Assembly (NCBI GenBank): GCA_951213105.1
Contig: OX578147.1
Span: 128,220,822 to 128,284,821, forward strand
Direction: 5' to 3'
DNA from: Amaurobius ferox
Lineage: Eukaryota; Arthropoda; Arachnida; Araneae; Amaurobiidae
Length of the DNA stretch: 64,000 bases
A program made the position numbers and the translations under genes. Below, piece by piece: positions 60,052 through 64,000 of this stretch; within the stretch, counting starts at the first letter, position 1, and each line of letters begins with the position of its first letter. The notes under the pieces were generated by a model that searched no databases, was not told where the DNA came from, and saw only the letters and a list, made by a program, of their open reading frames with translations.

Positions 60052-60055
<4 letters not shown>
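59386..60055. other. Unassigned AT-rich stretch, no gene supported
   Basis: Frames at 59,486-59,704 (+) and 59,737-59,949 (-) show no domain. No repeat ends recognised. Confidence 0.5.

Positions 60056-60129
<74 letters not shown>
60056..60129. repeat. (TA)n(CA)n(TA)n microsatellite
   Basis: TA tract interrupted by ACACACACACA near 60,090. Confidence 0.97.
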
Positions 60130-60134
<5 letters not shown>

Positions 60135-60535
60135 CCAAATTCCTATTTCATGTCCAGCACATATTGGAACTACATTAAATTCTATCCCACGCCACTAATA
60201 TTAACAAAGTCTGCCAGCACGTCCACTTTCCCTCGATAGTACCATATATGGTCACTAATCTTAACCTTTACATAAACTTTCTCATATGAAACTGCTTCCC
60301 CATCACATTTTTAAAGCCTAAAGAACGCGAAGGCAGCATCTTTGCCATACCGCCGTAATCCTGCCCCCTCTGCTGTAACTGTACATAGTGTAAAACGACG
60401 CAGACTGCACTGAGATTTGGTGAGAGCTGGTCAATGATCAGAAGCCTATGTAACTACCTCTGTTTCAAGTGTCATGTAATAAAGTAGATTTTGGTACGTA
60501 AAATGCCTCTTCCTTGGACTTTTTCAGCCAATATT
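60130..60535. other. Non-coding block, possible solo LTR fragment
   Basis: GC-richer than its surroundings. It ends with AATAAA at 60,478-60,483, followed by ~50 bp before CA-rich sequence, as in the R-U5 part of an LTR. I cannot find paired TG...CA ends, a target duplication or a second copy in the window, so the LTR idea is weak. Confidence 0.25.
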
Positions 60536-60630
60536 ACACACACACACAGAGATATATATACACACAGATTTCAGTAATTAGTTTTGATGATGAAGGTATT
60601 TTGATAAAGTTATATATATATATATATATA
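60536..60630. repeat. CA and TA microsatellite tracts
   Basis: CA-rich 60,536-60,549 with a GATATATATACACACAGA continuation, and TA 60,612-60,630, which abuts the next MITE. Confidence 0.9.
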
Positions 60631-61436
60631 GGGAGTCCCGAAAACATTGACTTCGGCTTTTATTCCTTAAATATTGATCTTAGACATATATAATAAATTA
60701 TAAAGCTGCGTAAAAAAAGGTACAGAATTTTATGAAATCGATTAAAATTTTCAATGGCATTAAATTTTAAGAACTACAAAATTTAAATTTTTATTCGGCC
60801 CCCGTACAAAAACATTTCCAATTAGTAAAATATGCCCCATACACTGATAAGGTGATGTACAAAATTTCAACATTTTATCATGAAAAGTCCCAGATATATG
60901 AAAAGACAAAACTGCCGACTTAAACCACTTTTCGATGCTCTACATGGGTTCTCAGAGGGGAAAATCATGTCGGCAGATCGGGTTTCAGGGATCATACACA
61001 AATTACGAAAGAAAATTATGATTACATAAATAAATAATAATTTTGCTATTTATTGGCATAAAAGTATCTACACTGTGCAGAAATAACAACTTTAGACAAA
61101 GATTACAAAGCTTGTTCAAAATGTTTTTCATCCATGCCAAAGATCCATTAAAGATAAGAGGCAGATATTATTTGCCTATGATACTTTTCTGCGTTGCGTC
61201 ATTTGCACTCTTGCTGTAAACATTTACATTTTAATGTGTGATTATCCCTCACCAAATTTGTTAAAACATATCTCTGGGACTTTTTATGAAAAAATGCTGA
61301 AATTTTGCACATCACCTTATTAGTGTTTGGGGCACATTTTGCTTATTGGAAATGTTTTTGTACGGGAGGGCCGTACAAAAATTTAAATTTTGTATTTCTT
61401 CAAATTTAATCCCATGAAAATTTTTATTGATTTAAA
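60629..61436. mobile_element. Long-TIR MITE family G, copy 2, right end truncated
   Basis: Starts TAGGGAGTCCCGAAAACATTG directly after a TA tract and follows copy 1 (56,523-57,437) throughout, including the core words CATGTCGGCAGATCG and GGTTTCAGGG. The right arm stops at ATTTTTATTGATTT, where copy 1 continues for another ~115 bp to CCCTGTA, so this copy has lost its right terminus. Confidence 0.87.
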
Positions 61437-62163
61437 TGGTATACCGTAGTTCAATAACATTAAAGATGTTAAATGATATGCGTCAAGGAGGATTTGAAAT
61501 ATAATATCTAACAATAGGAAAACATTGGTACCAGATAATTAAAATTGATCTTAATTTTATACTGAAAGGTAATATAGGTAATAAAACATGGGAATTAAAT
61601 TAACAGTTTACAAGAGTGATACATACAATCTAAGCAGGTGCGTCAAAGAAATGGTGAATACTGGATATATACTATATGTACAAGTATATATATAGCCATG
61701 TAAATAAATCTGATGTGTCCAACACATGAATTTTCTTACAGAATAACAAATTTCATAAAGTAATTACACAAATGGAAGCTTTATTCATAATTAGATCTCT
61801 GTGGAGATCAGAAAGTTTTTATCTTATCACCGATTAAAAAAAAATATGCCAAATTTCCTGTAGTTCGGTTCATTATTTCGAGAGATACCTAGCTTCCTGT
61901 GGAAAAGTATAATCTCTAATATCTCGAGAACGGCTGGTGATAACTAATAAAGAATGGGAGTTGATTTATGTTTGATTGAAGGTATACATAGCATTCGGTG
62001 ATTTGATAAGAGTGAATATATTAACTGTAATGTGTTTTTTTTCATTTTAGATAAAAAAAATAATATGATATATATTGAAAACAGTGGTGTTGGCGTCCTA
62101 TAAATAGTACCAATCGCTTTAGAATGAAAATTACAAAATAAAATAACTTTTTTTCGCAATATT
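61437..62163. other. Unassigned stretch with a diverged dispersed repeat
   Basis: 61,888-61,950 shares AGCTTCCTGTGGAAAAGTA, CTAATATCTCGA and GTGATAACT with 46,955-47,020. No gene recognised. Confidence 0.5.
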
Positions 62164-63418
62164 GTTTTCCCTACATACATAGTATAATGTATAGGAAACG
62201 TATTGTGACGGAGTCAAAAATTCGAATTCGAGTTTCTGACGGAAACGCACGTTTCAAGCATCCCTGAACTCGTATCGAACGTTTTTGAAGTTATGTCTGT
62301 CTGTTTCTGTGTGTGTATGTGAGTCTGTGGATGCGATATCTCACGAACGAATGGAGCATTTCGAAGAAAATTTGGTATAAATATTACAATTGGTGAATAA
62401 CGAAAGCCTATTGGTTTTAAACACAATCCAATGTTCGGAACACCATCACATTTATGTATGACATTTTGAAAAATCATTAAAAAATCAAAACCTTCAATAG
62501 TGTTACGTAAATGATTATTTCGTATAGAATTTTTCATTAGAAAACGAATGACATAAACTTTAGAACGCTAGCACGATCTGTTTTCAAGATATTGCACGTT
62601 TTTCTAATAAAGGTATAAAAAAATTACATAAAATTGAAAAGAGTATTAACTATCGTGAAATATGTTCACTTTTAAGGCAATATTATGCGACAATTTTGTT
62701 AACACCAGTTCTCGTGAATCTTGTTCGTTCCATTCACGAGAGAAGATGCTTGTATATAACCCTTTTGCGACCGCGGCATTCCGGAACTGCCGCGGCCCAA
62801 AGGACGGAGCGCTTCGCTTCCGAACTGTTCCCAGGGGACGGCAATTTTATTGCGCTAAGCCTAACTCTCGAAAAAAATTCACTAAAAATCACCTATTCAA
62901 CACAGAAATCTGCTTTTTTCGGGAATAAAAAAATATTTATTTTATAGTTTAGGATTTTTAAGTCCTACAATTGGCCATTAGGCATTTATCCATGAGAAAA
63001 CTCTTCTTTTCATCTGTGTGTAACGCTTGGCAATAAATTTGGACAAGTTGGCGACTAATTAAGAAAAATATCGCCAACTTGGCGATATGTCGCAACAGAT
63101 TGACGGAAATATCGTCAAAATTGCAAAGATAACGCTAAATTAATGGTAATGACGCAAAATGGATGAAATAAGTAATAAATTATTTTAATATATGGCCTAT
63201 ATGGCTATCAATATTGTCGATTTAGAGTTGCGTAAAATATAAGTTAATTGGGTATACTTCGAAATAGTTTTACATGTTGTGATCTGTAGAAGCTTCAAAT
63301 GTACAATTCAACGTTAAAAACATTGTACCGTGGATACTATATTAGTTCTTAACTGTGAAAGTAATGAATTCATTGCATTATATAAGGAAAGTTATATGCT
63401 GGTCACATCAGATTTTTT
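62164..63418. mobile_element. Dispersed family F, copy 5, with a GC-rich insertion
   Basis: Start TTTTCCCTACATACATAGTA..ATGTATAGGAAA, then GTGACGGAGTC, AGAGTTTC-type diverged words and a short GT tract at 62,309. The end is TATATAAGGAAAGT and CACATCAGATTTTTTT. It is the most diverged copy. Relative to copy 3 it carries extra sequence at about 62,765-62,960 and a variant 3' third. Confidence 0.8.
62765..62960. other. GC-rich insertion inside family F copy 5
   Basis: ACCGCGGCATTCCGG and AACTGCCGCGGCCC form a small inverted repeat (CCGCGG) in otherwise AT-rich DNA. The segment has no counterpart in the other family F copies. Two overlapping open frames here show no domain. No tRNA or 5S promoter boxes and no clear target duplication seen. 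Confidence 0.6.
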
Positions 63419-63800
63419 TGCTTTAAATTTACGTTAATATATTTTCTTTGGAATAACGCCTATTGCATTAACTACTTGATCATCAATATCGTCTGCTGTT
63501 TCAAGGAGTATTAAGATATTTTTTTTTTTTACATTACTTTAAACTTCAGTTTATGCAAATACAGTTTCTATTTTTGAGGTGATTTGTAAACCTTTTTCTG
63601 CAACACCGAACAAACCAGTGTCCTGTTGCAGTGTTTTATCTTCCCCTCCCCCTCACTCCCGCATTCTCTGGAATGAACAAGAGAATGTAAGGTATTTCCT
63701 GGTGGTGTAAAATTCAACATACCTGAACACTAATCGGAAACTCGAAATGCAATTTCTGATTCAGGCCTGATTATGACATTTTAGGAGAAGTGAAAAAAGA
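63419..63800. other. Unassigned stretch, no gene seen
   Basis: No coding or element boundary recognised. Confidence 0.5.
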
Positions 63801-63807
63801 GAGATAA

Positions 63808-63822
63808 ATATCTCTCTCTCTC

Positions 63823-63882
<60 letters not shown>

Positions 63883-63929
63883 TATGTGTATATATATACA
63901 TGTATATATATATATATATACACATATAT

Positions 63930-63995
<66 letters not shown>

Positions 63996-64000
63996 TAAAT
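63808..64000. repeat. (CT)n then (TA)n microsatellite, runs off the window
   Basis: A short CT tract (63,811-63,825) followed by TA with GTA and CATA interruptions to the right edge. Confidence 0.97.

Noticed and set aside
62214..62537. 107-codon minus-strand frame
   Set aside because: It lies in the 5' part of family F copy 5, and the equivalent frame is not kept in the other copies.

Overview
This is a eukaryotic, AT-rich, gene-poor window. I see no intact host gene and no rRNA operon, CRISPR array or prokaryotic feature. The mobile-element content (Tc1-like transposons, hAT and mariner relics, tRNA/5S-headed SINEs, long TA microsatellites) fits an arthropod. The style of the Tc1 transposases resembles spider copies I remember, so an araneoid spider is my best guess. 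That assignment is inference.

Positions 1-36,240 are one continuous satellite array of 67-69 bp monomers with a clear higher-order grammar. Most of it is an A-B-C trimer (68+69+68 = 205 bp). A distinct six-monomer cassette (D E B' A B' C, 410 bp) recurs about 27 times. Cassettes are separated by a variable number n of trimers plus a terminal A-B pair, so the D-to-D distance is 547 + 205n bp, with one 273-bp insertion variant. The series of n values repeats exactly with a period of 13,191 bp. Shorter nested repeats occur at 4,921 and 3,281 bp, and a third displaced copy lies at about 27,610 bp. The distal end carries hybrid and truncated monomers and finishes in a perfect 16-bp-arm inverted repeat.

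Positions 36,241-64,000 are a graveyard of nested mobile elements. In order: a 3.85-kb TA-flanked element with 108-bp terminal inverted repeats (TIRs) and a Tc1/mariner-superfamily transposase relic; a 975-bp mariner-like element with ~215-bp TIRs; a tRNA-like relic; a 2.03-kb hAT element with a perfect 8-bp target duplication, itself hit by a palindromic TA-element; two decayed Tc1 elements, each abutting the same minisatellite at the same TA; five copies of an unnamed ~0.95-1.25 kb dispersed family with a terminal hairpin and internal GT tract; four copies of a SINE family, one with a 5S-rRNA head and two with a tRNA head on a shared body; and two copies of a long-TIR MITE lying beside TA microsatellites.

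Nothing here works as an operon or pathway. The window reads as the edge of a satellite block, possibly centromeric or heterochromatic, passing into repeat-dense chromatin. The observations that stand out most are the satellite's hierarchical structure and the SINE family with interchangeable pol III heads.
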